The notes under the pieces are model-generated. The model was not told the DNA's origin. It was given only the letters and a program-made list of their open reading frames with translations, and made no database searches. A DNA stretch of 64,000 nucleotides from JAGVSR01 sp963750715 (GTDB taxonomy: Bacteria; Pseudomonadota; Alphaproteobacteria; Rhizobiales; Hyphomicrobiaceae): assembly GCA_963750715.1 (NCBI GenBank), contig CAVVRP010000008.1, positions 186,001 through 250,000 on the forward strand, given 5' to 3'. Position 1 is the stretch's first letter; each line of letters starts with the position of its first letter. Below, piece after piece: positions 29,401 to 37,218 of this stretch. The position numbers and the translations under genes were made by a program.

Positions 29401-29552
29401 TCGGCACGGCCGTTTTCGGCGGCATGCTGGCCGCAAGCTTCATTGGCATCTTCGTGATCCCGGGTCTCTACGTCCTGGTCCAGTCGGCGCGCGAGTGGGT
29501 AAAGAGCAAGTTCGGAAACGCATCGGTTTCGGAACGAGAAGAGCCCGCCTAA
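26406..29552 (+). CDS. RND multidrug efflux pump, HAE1 family
   Basis: A 1048-residue inner-membrane antiporter, the usual length for AcrB-type pumps that expel hydrophobic compounds using the proton gradient. It starts with a first helix typical of the class (IFIRRPRLAIVISLVITIAG). The proton-relay aspartates are in AIGIVVDDAIVVTEAVEHIL, and the conserved lysine is in LAAKNAILIVEFA. Two large periplasmic loops hold the porter and docking domains. It is translationally coupled to the adaptor by ATGA. Substrates cannot be predicted. The long antisense frames over it are artefacts of GC-rich codon use. Confidence 0.95.
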   Translation: MISSIFIRRPRLAIVISLVITIAGLIALKALPVAQFPEIVPPQVQVTATYPGASAAAVEQSVGQVVEAQVNGVERMIYMKSTSGGDGSYSLNVSFQVGSDPDLNTVNVMNRVNQALSQLPPEVQRIGVTVKKKSSALLQVIAFYSPNDTRDALFLSNYTTINVLDTLARVPGVGQASLFGALDYSMRVWLNLDRMASLEITPKDVITAINSQNAQAAVGRVGAAPLVNETEFQLNITTQGRLTSPEEFERILVRTLPDGSMVRIKDIARVELGAKVSDAFGRYNGKPAAGIQIYQSPGANAMAVAEGVRKTLKDLETRLPDDVAYNVMYDTTQFVEATIESVKHTLIEAFILVAIVVFVFLGNLRATLIPIIAVPVALIGTFAVMLALGFSLNTISLLALVLAIGIVVDDAIVVTEAVEHILEHEPNLTPAEATEKAMGQITGPIIAITLVLLSVFVPTAFIPGITGQLYKQFAVAVSVSMVISAINALTLSPALCSLVLKHRGKPTGLMAKMQGGIDKGRDGYVAFVTPLVRRVLITLGLVAFFAVAAGGVARIVPTGFLPEEDQGAFMAEIQLPDAASLNRTAEVVEDVEKRIMGRPWMQDIFTVTGYSLLDGLALPNKGLAVVGLKPFAERKDPALSVFSAIKELRNEFQSIAAAAVVPFNLPPIIGLGTGSGFEFQLQSLAGATPEEMSSVARGLMIAANNDKRLAGVFTTYSAATPQIYLNIDRERAETLGISISDIFSALQTAMGGSYVNDFNLFGRTWQVKVQADATDRMSAEDIFRVRLRSPSGQFVPLRAVADIELVTAPASIIRYNNLRSVTLNGGPAPGYSSGEAIAAMEEVAKATMAPGFGFEWTGTALQEKAAAGQTGSILALAVLFAYLFLVALYESWTIPLGVLASVVVGLFGAMLALKVSGLDNNVFAQIGIVVLIALAAKNAILIVEFAMEQRREGKSIVDAAIEGAKLRFRAVMMTSFAFILGLIPLVIASGAGQATQRAVGTAVFGGMLAASFIGIFVIPGLYVLVQSAREWVKSKFGNASVSEREEPA

Positions 29553-29607
29553 ATGCTACTACCGCCGAAAAAGCCCACGGCTGAAAGTCAAGCCGCTCAA
29601 CGCGCGC

Positions 29608-30390
29608 TCAATCGATGATGTGATAACCGCCATCGATGTAGAGCGTCTCGCCGGTGATCAGCTTGGCGCCGTCCAGCGCCAGGAAGCCCACGGCAAGTCC
29701 CACGTCATCGATCGAGACAAGACTGCGTAACGGCGCCTTAGATTGGGCCTTCTGCAAGAGTTTGTCGAATTCGCTGATGCCCGAGGCCGCTCGTGTCTTC
29801 AACGGACCCGGCGAAATGGCATGGACTCTGATGCCCTTGGGACCCAGCTCCGCGGCGAGATACCGGGTGGAAGCTTCGAGCGCCGCCTTCACCGGCCCCA
29901 TCAGGTTGTAGTTTTCGACCACCATCTGGGAGCCATAGTACGTCATCGTGAACAGCGTGCCGCCGTTCTTCATCAGAGGCTCGGCAAGCTTTGCCATCCG
30001 GATAAAGGACCAGCAGGACAGCTCCATGGCCATCAGGAAGCCGTCCTTGGAGCAGTCGACGACGCGCCCTTGCAGGTCTTCCTTTGGAGCGAATGCAATC
30101 GAGTGCAGGAGGATATCCAGCCTACCCCACTTCTTGTCGATGGCTTCGAAAACGGCCTCCAGCTCTCCTGGCCGCTGCACGTCCATCGGCATGTAGATCG
30201 AAGGCTTGACCTCCTTGAGCAGGGGATCGACGTACTTCTTCGTCTTTTCGCTGCGATAGGTGATCGCCAGATCCGCGCCGAGCGCGCTGAACGCCTTGGC
30301 GCATCCCCATGCGATCGATTGATCGTTGGCAATCCCGGTCACGAGGGCCTTCTTGCCCTTGAGAAGTTTGAACGTAGATGGATCCATCAT
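29608..30390 (-). CDS. fabI: enoyl-ACP reductase FabI
   Basis: FabI reduces trans-2-enoyl-ACP in the last step of fatty-acid elongation. The 260-residue protein has the atypical SDR features of FabI: GKKALVTGIANDQSIAWG at the nucleotide site, HSIAFAPKEDL and the catalytic tyrosine-lysine pair spaced by six (YNLMGPVK). SPGPLKTRAASGI is the substrate-loop region. It is the last gene of an operon with acetate kinase, overlapping its stop. Placement with pta and ackA rather than fab genes suggests a specialised second FabI, perhaps recycling reductant under low oxygen; that role is inferred. Confidence 0.9.
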   Translation of the reverse strand: MMDPSTFKLLKGKKALVTGIANDQSIAWGCAKAFSALGADLAITYRSEKTKKYVDPLLKEVKPSIYMPMDVQRPGELEAVFEAIDKKWGRLDILLHSIAFAPKEDLQGRVVDCSKDGFLMAMELSCWSFIRMAKLAEPLMKNGGTLFTMTYYGSQMVVENYNLMGPVKAALEASTRYLAAELGPKGIRVHAISPGPLKTRAASGISEFDKLLQKAQSKAPLRSLVSIDDVGLAVGFLALDGAKLITGETLYIDGGYHIID

Positions 30391-31601
30391 TTCGGCACCT
30401 TACGGGTTTTCTTCGATTTGCCACGCATCCTCTGGAGGGTATGACGCGCGATCATGAGTTCCTCGTCGGTCTGCACGACGTAGCAGGCAAGTCGTGAAGC
30501 CGCCGTCGAGATGCGCAATCCGCCATGCTCATTTGCAGACCTGTCGATCTCGGCGCCCATCCACGACAAACGCTCCATGACACGTTCGCGGATAACTGGC
30601 GCGTTCTCGCCGATGCCAGCCGTGAAAACGAATCCGTCGATACCGCCCATCGCACCGGCAAGAGCGCCGGTCAGCATGGCAATCCGGTAGACGAAGAAAT
30701 CGAGGGCCAGCTTGGCGCGCGGATCTTCGCTGTCGAGCAGAACTCTCACGTCGTTGCTGATTCCCGAAAGACCCTTCAGCCCGCAGGCGTTGTACAGAAA
30801 GTACTCGATGTCCTTCGCGGACATGCCCTTCTGCTGCATCAGGTAGAGCACGACGCCGGCATCGAGCTGCCCCGGTCGCGTTCCCATCGGAAGCCCATCG
30901 AGGGCGGTGAAGCCCATGGTGCTTTCGACACTACGGCCGCCGGAGAGGGCGCACATCGACGCGCCGCTGCCCAGATGCGCGATCACGACCTTCTTGCCGG
31001 CGATGTCAGGCGCAATCTCGCCAAGCCGGCCGGCGACGTACTCATAAGAAAGACCATGGAAACCGTAGCGGCGCACGCCCTCGTCATAAAGCTGTTCGGG
31101 AATAGCGAACCTGTCGGCCAGCTCCGGATGGCTCCTGTGGAACGCCGTGTCGAAGCAAGCGACCTGCAGCAGTTTGGGCTGGCGCTCGAGAATTGCCCGA
31201 ATCGGCGCCAGATTGTTGGGCTGATGCAGCGGTGCGAGCGGTATCAGCGGCTCGAGTTGCGCCAGAACCTCGCTGGTGATGACTGTCGGCTCGCTGTAGG
31301 CAGCACCGCCGTGCACGACGCGATGGCCGATCGCCGCCGGCAGCTTGCCGCCGAGTCGCTGGACAAGAAATCCGATGACTTTCTCCAGGGCGGCCGGGAC
31401 GTCGGGAACCTCGCTCACCGGCCAGGACTGATCGATCAACGTTTCGCGGTCATGACCTTTCGCAACGAGGTGGGGACGAACGCCGATGCCGTCGAACTGG
31501 CCCTTCAGAAGCCGGTCGAGCGCATGCCGCACGCCAACCGCGAACAACTGGAACTTGATGCTCGAGCTGCCCGCATTGAGGACGAGGATTGTTTCATCCA
31601 T
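30387..31601 (-). CDS. ackA: acetate kinase
   Basis: Acetate kinase interconverts acetyl phosphate and ADP with acetate and ATP, giving substrate-level ATP. The 404-residue protein has signature 1 (ILVLNAGSSSIKFQL), the active-site region ACFDTAFHRSHPE, signature 2 (GYRVVHG-like IGHRVVHGGAAYS) and the phosphate-binding IAHLGSGASMCAL. MGTRPGQLDAGV and FTAGIGENAPVIRE are also typical. It follows pta by 3 bases and overlaps fabI, so all three are one unit. Propionate or butyrate use is possible in this family. Confidence 0.94.
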   Translation of the reverse strand: MDETILVLNAGSSSIKFQLFAVGVRHALDRLLKGQFDGIGVRPHLVAKGHDRETLIDQSWPVSEVPDVPAALEKVIGFLVQRLGGKLPAAIGHRVVHGGAAYSEPTVITSEVLAQLEPLIPLAPLHQPNNLAPIRAILERQPKLLQVACFDTAFHRSHPELADRFAIPEQLYDEGVRRYGFHGLSYEYVAGRLGEIAPDIAGKKVVIAHLGSGASMCALSGGRSVESTMGFTALDGLPMGTRPGQLDAGVVLYLMQQKGMSAKDIEYFLYNACGLKGLSGISNDVRVLLDSEDPRAKLALDFFVYRIAMLTGALAGAMGGIDGFVFTAGIGENAPVIRERVMERLSWMGAEIDRSANEHGGLRISTAASRLACYVVQTDEELMIARHTLQRMRGKSKKTRKVPK

Positions 31602-31604
31602 GAA

Positions 31605-32579
31605 CTAGGACCGAATTGGCGACTTGGTTCTGAGGCTGTGCGCGTAGGCGACCGCCACCGCACATGACGCCATGCGGGCGCGCAGATTGTCGGCTCTGGA
31701 GGTCAGGATGATCGGCACGCGCGCACCGAGTACGATGCCGGCTGCGTCCGCCTTCGACAGGAACGTCAGGTTCTTCGCCAGCATGTTGCCGGCTTCCAGA
31801 TCGGGCACGAGGAGGATGTCGGCCCGCCCCGCGACCTCGGACTTGATGCCCTTGATACGCGCGGCCTCCGGACTGATGGCATTGTCAAACGCGAGCGGAC
31901 CATCGACGACACCACCCGTAATCTGACCTCGGTCGGCCATCTTGCATAGGGCCGCCGCATCGATCGTCGAGGGAATGCTGATCGTCACCGTTTCCACGGC
32001 GGATAGGATTGCTACCCTCGGTGTGCCGAGTCCTAGGCCAACAAAAAGGTCGATCGCGTTCTGCAAGATGTCGCGCTTGGCCATCAGATCGGGAAAAATG
32101 TTCACCGCGGCATCGGTGATGAAGAGCGTCTGCGGGTGGCCGGGAACATCCATGACGAAGACATGGCTGATGCGCCGCTCCGTCCGCAGGCCTGTATCCC
32201 GCTTCGTGACTTCGGCCAGAAGTTCATCGGAATGCAGGCTGCCTTTCATCAGCACTTCGGCCTTGCCGTTTCGCACGAGCTCGACCGCCTTGGCGGCCGA
32301 TGCGTGGCTGTGCGGCACGTCGATGATTTCGACGCCGTCGAGATTCCATCCGATCTTGGCGGCAATTTCGGCGATCTTGGTCTTGGGTCCGACGAGAATG
32401 GGATTGATGAGACCGGCTTCCGCCGCCTCCATCGTACCCTTGAGCGAACTTTCATCGCACGGATGCGCGACCGCAGCCGAGACAGGCGGCAGCGTCCTGG
32501 CCAGCTCGATCAGCCGGTCGTATTTTTCATGCGTGGGTTCGTCCACGCGGGGCGGCTTCTTGCTCATCGACAGACCCAT
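31605..32579 (-). CDS. pta: phosphate acetyl/butyryltransferase
   Basis: A 324-residue enzyme of the Pta/Ptb family that exchanges CoA for phosphate on acetyl-CoA or another short acyl-CoA; the product feeds acetate kinase next door. Recognisable parts are ILVGPKTKIAEIA near the N-terminus, VLMKGSLHSDELL, VFVMDVPGHPQTLFITDAAV and DILLVPDLEAGNMLAKNLTF. It corresponds to the stand-alone catalytic domain, like the C-terminal half of bifunctional enoyl-CoA hydratase/phosphate acetyltransferases. Acetyl versus butyryl specificity cannot be told. An alternative ATG lies at 32567. Confidence 0.9.
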   Translation of the reverse strand: MGLSMSKKPPRVDEPTHEKYDRLIELARTLPPVSAAVAHPCDESSLKGTMEAAEAGLINPILVGPKTKIAEIAAKIGWNLDGVEIIDVPHSHASAAKAVELVRNGKAEVLMKGSLHSDELLAEVTKRDTGLRTERRISHVFVMDVPGHPQTLFITDAAVNIFPDLMAKRDILQNAIDLFVGLGLGTPRVAILSAVETVTISIPSTIDAAALCKMADRGQITGGVVDGPLAFDNAISPEAARIKGIKSEVAGRADILLVPDLEAGNMLAKNLTFLSKADAAGIVLGARVPIILTSRADNLRARMASCAVAVAYAHSLRTKSPIRS

Positions 32580-32637
32580 TGAAGCGACGTACAGCGTTTT
32601 GGGGGTGATGCGGCTGGCCCCGAAATCGTGCCGGCAG

Positions 32638-33066
32638 CTACCAGTTCAAGAACAGTCCGACGTCGCCTGGAAAACCGCCCGGAAAGTTGATGATCTCGGC
32701 CGTCATCTTGTACCCAAGTGGGCGCAGTTCCTTGTCATAGAATTCGTAAGCGCGCTTTGCGACGCCCTCGAGCGACTGGGGCCATTCCGGGTCGAGAATG
32801 TTGATGCGCCGACCGCCATCGTTGCAGTAGCTGGCGGGAAACGTCAGAACCTGCAGCCGCTTGTGGCCTTGCTCAGCCGCACGGCGCACGGCGTCGTTGA
32901 CGCGGTCACGGACTTCGGGATGCAACTCGCGCGACATGAACGCCTCTTCGAGGTCGCGCTTCTGCTTGTGCTTCTTGTCCCTGATCTGCCGTTCCTCGGC
33001 CATCTTTGCATCTTCGGCATCGTTGATGATCTGATTGAGCTCTTCGGGGCGAAGCAGGCCGGCCAT
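32638..33066 (-). CDS. conserved hypothetical protein in DUF3141-pta operon
   Basis: A 142-residue protein I cannot assign to a family. The N-terminal third is a highly charged helix (INDAEDAKMAEERQIRDKKH, about residues 14-45), probably a coiled coil. The C-terminal half is globular with LQVLTFPASYCNDGGRRINI and AYEFYDKELRPLGYKMTAEI, and ends in a glycine-rich FPGGFPGDVGLFLNW. There is no signal peptide. It lies 55 bases after the DUF3141 gene and 58 bases before pta, on the same strand, so its job is likely tied to them. The ATG at 33066 is chosen because the longer frame overlaps the upstream gene. Confidence 0.75.
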   Translation of the reverse strand: MAGLLRPEELNQIINDAEDAKMAEERQIRDKKHKQKRDLEEAFMSRELHPEVRDRVNDAVRRAAEQGHKRLQVLTFPASYCNDGGRRINILDPEWPQSLEGVAKRAYEFYDKELRPLGYKMTAEIINFPGGFPGDVGLFLNW

Positions 33067-33121
33067 GACGTGTCTCCAAATCTTGAGCGTGTTGAACAGG
33101 TGTGATGGTCGAAGCGAGAGG

Positions 33122-35452
33122 CTATGACGCTCGCTTGCTTGAGCCCGATTTTCTGTGATGACCCAGTTCCGGATCTTGAACGTCCTCCGATCGGTCTGAC
33201 TTGAACGCAGGAACGGCCGTGAAGATCGCGTCGATTTCGGCCAGACGGGCCTTGCCGGTTCCTGTCTGCACACCAACCACGTCGATCACACTATGCAGCT
33301 TCCTGGACATCGCGGCGGCAAGTTCCGGCTCTCTCGCCAGCATGCTCGGGATGGCATCGACCGCCCGTCGTTCGTCAATCAGGAGCATCAAGTACTGTTC
33401 GCGGAGAACGCGCTTGTAGGCTTGCAGGCTGAGCCCGCTTCCAGCCTCCTGCCGCATCCGGCGCAAAAGCGTGAACGATCTTTCGTCAACCGCTCCCTCC
33501 GGGATGCGGATGTAGGTGACGGCCCGAATGGCCGCCTCGAGCGCGCCGCCCTTGTCGATGTTGTTCCTCAGTTCGTGGATTTTTTCAGCCACGAGCGCCT
33601 TATGCATGGCGTCTTCGCCGAGCTTCAGCCGTGCCGGCCGGTCGGATGCCTTGAGACCGACAAGCGCCTGGACGATCGGCGAGCCATAGACGGCATGGAA
33701 CCATTCTTCCGAGACCTGGTCGCGCACATCCCGATACGTATTCAGCGACATTTCCACCATGTCGGAGAACATCTTCTGGGCCTGCAGGAAGGGATTGTCG
33801 TCGGCTGCAGGCTGGCGGTTCTCTTTTACCTTCTCGACATAGCTGTCCAGGGCGCGCAGCATCGGATTGGCGTGCGAGAACATTTCATATTGTAGCCGCG
33901 CCGGATGGAGGCGCTCCATCAATTGCGCAGCGCCCTCGTTCGCCCACATCTTGACCCACGGCTGGACGAGCGTCCGATAGAGCCCAAGATTGATCTCGGA
34001 AACCCGGGCGACGGCGGCAAACTTGCGGTCGTCCGCCTCGGAGTTCGCGCCAAGCGCGCGAATGTGATCGAGCGTTCGCGCCTCAAATCGCACAAGGTAG
34101 TCGCCCTCGATCAGATCGGCTGACGGATCATTCGGATTCTTCGGTGTCATCACCGCCTCGTAGAGGCCGGGTGGCAGAACGTCGATGAGGTCGATGTTAC
34201 TGGCGAACTCGTCGTGCTCCTTCTTGGCGACGGAGCCCGAGACGAAGATTCCGAGGTGCCCGACGAACTCGTGCACCGCATAGACGATCGTCTGACCGTG
34301 AGCACGGATATCGTCGACGCTGCCGTAGAGATCCAGAATCCATCCTAGCGCCTGCGGCGGCGGCGTGATGTTGTCGCCCTTGGAACAGAATACGATGATC
34401 GGTGAACGGATGTTGCGCAGATCGATGCGCGAGCCGTCGGACGCCATGATCTCGCCCGTCGCCAGCTTGTTGCCGACAAAGAGTTCATCGACGATGAACT
34501 GGATCTCCTCGGCGTTGAGCGAGACGTGTCCGCCCCACCACTGTTCGAACTCGAGGTAGCGAGACGGTTCGGTGTCGATCTTGGAGTAGAGATTGTACTG
34601 CTTGGACCAGTACGTATTCGCCGGATTAAGATTTTCGAAGTTCGTCACCAGCCAGGCGCCGTCGAATTTGCCTTTGCCGAGATCACCGATCATAGCCGTT
34701 AGCCAGCTGCCACCAAGGAGGCCGCCCGTGTAGCGCATGGGATTCTGGCCATGTACGCCGGCCCAGTACGAGAGCGGTGCTCCGGCCAGAATGATCGGGC
34801 CGAACAGCTCGGGCCTGCGGGCGGCAACCATCGCAACGGCCCATCCGGCCTGGCAATTGCCGATCACGGCGGGCTTGCCGTCGGCTTCGGGATGCAAGGC
34901 GATAACGCGTTCTAGAAACGTGGCTTCGGCAAGCGTGATGTCTTCGATCGTTTGCCCCTTCACCGGGTTCGGCAGAAAGCCGATAAAGTAGCAGGTGTGC
35001 CCTGCCTTGAGCGCGACACCGATCTCGCTTTGCGGCTTGAAACCGCCGATGCCGGGGCCGTGGCCCGCACGGGGATCGACGACGACGAACGGCCGCTTCT
35101 TGGGGTCGATCTCGACGCCCTTCGGCGGATGCACGCGCACGAGCGCGTAGTTTACGGGGCGGGGCAGTTGTCTCCCATCCATGACGAGGTCGCAGGCGAA
35201 TTTCAGAACGTGGGGCGCCGCCTTGGCGGCGTGCTCCTCGTATTGATCGGTGCGCTGGCGCATGACGTCCATGAGCAGGATCGAGCGCTGGACAGCGTCA
35301 TTCCAGTAGCTCCAGGCCTCGTGCATCGGCCCGCTCGACCACGGCATCGCGGGGGTCGGGACCTGGGCCGAAGGGACAGAGGGACGTGCCGACGAAATCT
35401 GTTTCATCGCAGGAGCCGCTTTCTTTGAATCTGCTACGCAAACATCAGTCAT
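33122..35452 (-). CDS. DUF3141 protein, PHA-synthase-like alpha/beta hydrolase
   Basis: A 776-residue protein whose first 450 residues resemble poly-hydroxyalkanoate synthases and other alpha/beta hydrolases. The oxyanion strand is FVVVDPRAGHGPGIGGF. The nucleophile elbow reads GNCQAGWA, where a cysteine stands in the G-x-C-x-G box as in PHA synthases. A later acidic region (VFCSKGDNITPPPQALGW) and VHEFVGHLG supply candidate Asp and His. The remaining 300 residues are helical and unique to DUF3141. The start at 35452 fits a FixK-like box 62 bases upstream (centre to ATG). It heads the operon with pta, ackA and fabI. Polymer synthesis itself is not proven. Confidence 0.85.
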   Translation of the reverse strand: MTDVCVADSKKAAPAMKQISSARPSVPSAQVPTPAMPWSSGPMHEAWSYWNDAVQRSILLMDVMRQRTDQYEEHAAKAAPHVLKFACDLVMDGRQLPRPVNYALVRVHPPKGVEIDPKKRPFVVVDPRAGHGPGIGGFKPQSEIGVALKAGHTCYFIGFLPNPVKGQTIEDITLAEATFLERVIALHPEADGKPAVIGNCQAGWAVAMVAARRPELFGPIILAGAPLSYWAGVHGQNPMRYTGGLLGGSWLTAMIGDLGKGKFDGAWLVTNFENLNPANTYWSKQYNLYSKIDTEPSRYLEFEQWWGGHVSLNAEEIQFIVDELFVGNKLATGEIMASDGSRIDLRNIRSPIIVFCSKGDNITPPPQALGWILDLYGSVDDIRAHGQTIVYAVHEFVGHLGIFVSGSVAKKEHDEFASNIDLIDVLPPGLYEAVMTPKNPNDPSADLIEGDYLVRFEARTLDHIRALGANSEADDRKFAAVARVSEINLGLYRTLVQPWVKMWANEGAAQLMERLHPARLQYEMFSHANPMLRALDSYVEKVKENRQPAADDNPFLQAQKMFSDMVEMSLNTYRDVRDQVSEEWFHAVYGSPIVQALVGLKASDRPARLKLGEDAMHKALVAEKIHELRNNIDKGGALEAAIRAVTYIRIPEGAVDERSFTLLRRMRQEAGSGLSLQAYKRVLREQYLMLLIDERRAVDAIPSMLAREPELAAAMSRKLHSVIDVVGVQTGTGKARLAEIDAIFTAVPAFKSDRSEDVQDPELGHHRKSGSSKRAS

Positions 35453-35507
35453 GTCCCGCCAGCGGCGAGACCCGGACATCGATTAGCGAACCGGTTTACG
35501 GTTAACC

Positions 35508-35521
35508 TTGCGCTAGATCAA
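35508..35521 (-). promoter_or_regulatory. FixK/FNR-type box upstream of the DUF3141 operon
   Basis: TTGCGCTAGATCAA matches the FixK2 consensus TTG(A/C)-N6-(T/G)CAA exactly and has one perfect FNR half-site (ATCAA). Its centre is about 62 bases before the DUF3141 ATG, which would put a class II transcription start near 35474. This suggests low-oxygen activation of DUF3141-pta-ackA-fabI. Confidence 0.55.
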
Positions 35522-35675
35522 GCTAATCTCTTAAGGGGCCGCGGCGTGCTGCACGCTGTCAGAATGGCCCTGGCCGCATCGGATAACCGAACCTTTGGCG
35601 AGTTTCGTACAGAGGCTCCGATAGTGCAATTCACATTGAAGCAGCGGCCATCGCGGGACACCGCTGGCCAGCCGC

Positions 35676-36218
35676 TCACGAAGCGGGAGAACCAAGGTCC
35701 AGCGTCACGTGGATGACGCCGCCCTCAGGCCGATGCGTCATGGCCAGGCCGCTGCGACGAAACACGGACATCATGGCCGCGTTGCCCGTCAGCACGTCGG
35801 CCTCGAACCGGCCAAGTCCCTTCGCGCGGGCGATTTCGACAAGCTGCTTCAAGATCAGGCTGGCAATGCCGAGCCCCTGGTAGTCCTCTTCAATCGTGAA
35901 GGCTAATTCGGCACTCTGAAGTTGCGGTGGCCCCGGAATAACAATGTATCGCCCGCCGCCGATCACTGTTTCGGCATCGGCCATTCCCGTGGTGGCGACG
36001 AGTGCAACGGACGTCTCGAAATCGACGTTGGTCGCCTGTTCGAGCTCGACGTCGCTCAAGCTCTTTTTGAAGCCGAAGAAGCGCGTGTAGACCGAAGCCG
36101 TGTCGAGATGCCTAAAGGCCTCGAGAAGCTTTGACTTGTCCTCGTGCCGGATCGCGCGGATCGTGATCACGGCACCATTCTTGAGAGTGTGAACGACGCT
36201 GAGGTGAGCCGGGTCCAT
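35676..36218 (-). CDS. GNAT acetyltransferase, Pat-like
   Basis: A 180-residue Gcn5-type acetyltransferase. Motif A is LAFTIEEDYQGLGIASLILK, where QGLGIA binds acetyl-CoA pyrophosphate. The N-terminal part (ITIRAIRHEDKSKLLEAFRH, SVYTRFFGFKK) resembles the acetyltransferase domain of Pat-type protein lysine acetyltransferases, which is often fused to an acyl-CoA synthetase-like domain absent here. Such enzymes can acetylate acetyl-CoA synthetase, which would suit a position beside pta-ackA. The start is ATG at 36218. It lies between PPK2 and the DUF3141 operon on the same strand. Confidence 0.8.
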   Translation of the reverse strand: MDPAHLSVVHTLKNGAVITIRAIRHEDKSKLLEAFRHLDTASVYTRFFGFKKSLSDVELEQATNVDFETSVALVATTGMADAETVIGGGRYIVIPGPPQLQSAELAFTIEEDYQGLGIASLILKQLVEIARAKGLGRFEADVLTGNAAMMSVFRRSGLAMTHRPEGGVIHVTLDLGSPAS

Positions 36219-36316
36219 AGATGCGATTCTCCGCTGGCGACACCCGTCGCCAAGGTCGACCAAACGGCGAGCAGTCCGCTAGCGGCCGCTGCGCGCCGCC
36301 GGTCGAACGCTGGTAC

Positions 36317-37144
36317 TCAGAAGACTTCCGGAATGAACCGGAGCTGAAGCTCGCTGGCCTTGTCTTTTTTCGACACATGGCGCTTGGGAAGCTTGACCTT
36401 GTCCCTCGGCACGTCCTGATAGGGAACCTTGCTGAGAAGGTGCTTGATGATATTCAGGCGCGCACGGCGTTTGTCGTCGGAGCGCGCAATGAACCACGGA
36501 GCCCAGGCCGTATCCGTCGCCTGGAACATGTCGTCTCTCGCCTGGGTGTAGTCGTCCCAGCGCGTGTACGACTTGATGTCCATTTTCGACAGTTTCCAGA
36601 TCTTGCGGCCATCGTCGACGCGGTCTTCAAGGCGGCGTGACTGTTCTTCGGGGCTCACTTCGAGCCAGTATTTAAGAAGGATGATGCCGGAGTCGACCAT
36701 CGCCTTTTCGACGCCGGGCACCGCATCCAGGAACTTCTTCGTCTGTTCCTCGGTGCAGAAACCCATTACGTGTTCGACGCCGGCGCGATTATAATAGCTA
36801 CGGTCGAAGATTACGACCTCGCCCGCGGCCGGGAAATGCGGGATGTAACGCTGAATGTAGAGCTGTGATTTCTCGCGTTCGGTCGGAGCAGGAAGCGCCA
36901 CCACCCGGAACGTGCGCGGGCTGACCCTTTCCGTAATGGCCTTGATCGTTCCGCCCTTACCGGCTCCATCGCGTCCCTCGAACACGATGCAGACCTTGCG
37001 GCCCTCGTGGCGAACCCATTCCTGCAGCTTGACCAGCTCGACGTGGAGCTTGCGCATTTCTTTGTCGTAGTCCTTGCGCCCGATCGGGCCTCCGGCCTCG
37101 ACGACGGCTGCTTCTTTTTTCTTTTTTGGGCCGGTGTCTTTCAT
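36317..37144 (-). CDS. ppk2: polyphosphate kinase 2
   Basis: A 275-residue PPK2 family kinase, which transfers phosphate between polyphosphate and nucleoside di- or monophosphates. Walker A is FEGRDGAGKGGTIKAI, the Walker B/lid region is FDRSYYNRAGVEHVMGFC, and YLEVSPEEQ-like (YWLEVSPEEQSRRLEDR) and DDGRKIWKLSKMD follow. A lysine-rich N-terminus precedes the domain. The ATG at 37144 has GGAG six bases upstream; starts at 37156 and 37189 are possible. Size and motifs suit the single-domain ADP-phosphorylating class. A weaker FixK-like box lies 67 bases upstream. Confidence 0.92.
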   Translation of the reverse strand: MKDTGPKKKKEAAVVEAGGPIGRKDYDKEMRKLHVELVKLQEWVRHEGRKVCIVFEGRDGAGKGGTIKAITERVSPRTFRVVALPAPTEREKSQLYIQRYIPHFPAAGEVVIFDRSYYNRAGVEHVMGFCTEEQTKKFLDAVPGVEKAMVDSGIILLKYWLEVSPEEQSRRLEDRVDDGRKIWKLSKMDIKSYTRWDDYTQARDDMFQATDTAWAPWFIARSDDKRRARLNIIKHLLSKVPYQDVPRDKVKLPKRHVSKKDKASELQLRFIPEVF

Positions 37145-37204
37145 CGCGGTCTCCATTCCGGGGAATTCATAGAGAACTACATAAGCCAATTGAGCGACGG
37201 CGTA

Positions 37205-37218
37205 TTGGGGTAGGTCAA
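37205..37218 (-). promoter_or_regulatory. weak FixK/FNR-like box upstream of ppk2
   Basis: TTGGGGTAGGTCAA keeps the TTG-N8-CAA frame and a near-perfect right half (GTCAA), but position 4 is G rather than A/C. Its centre lies about 67 bases from the ppk2 start, close to the distance seen for the DUF3141 box. Confidence 0.35.

Noticed and set aside
29578..29595. CGGCT/AGCCG inverted repeat between the RND pump and fabI as a terminator
   Set aside because: Five-pair stem with an eight-base loop and no T-run on either strand; too weak to call.
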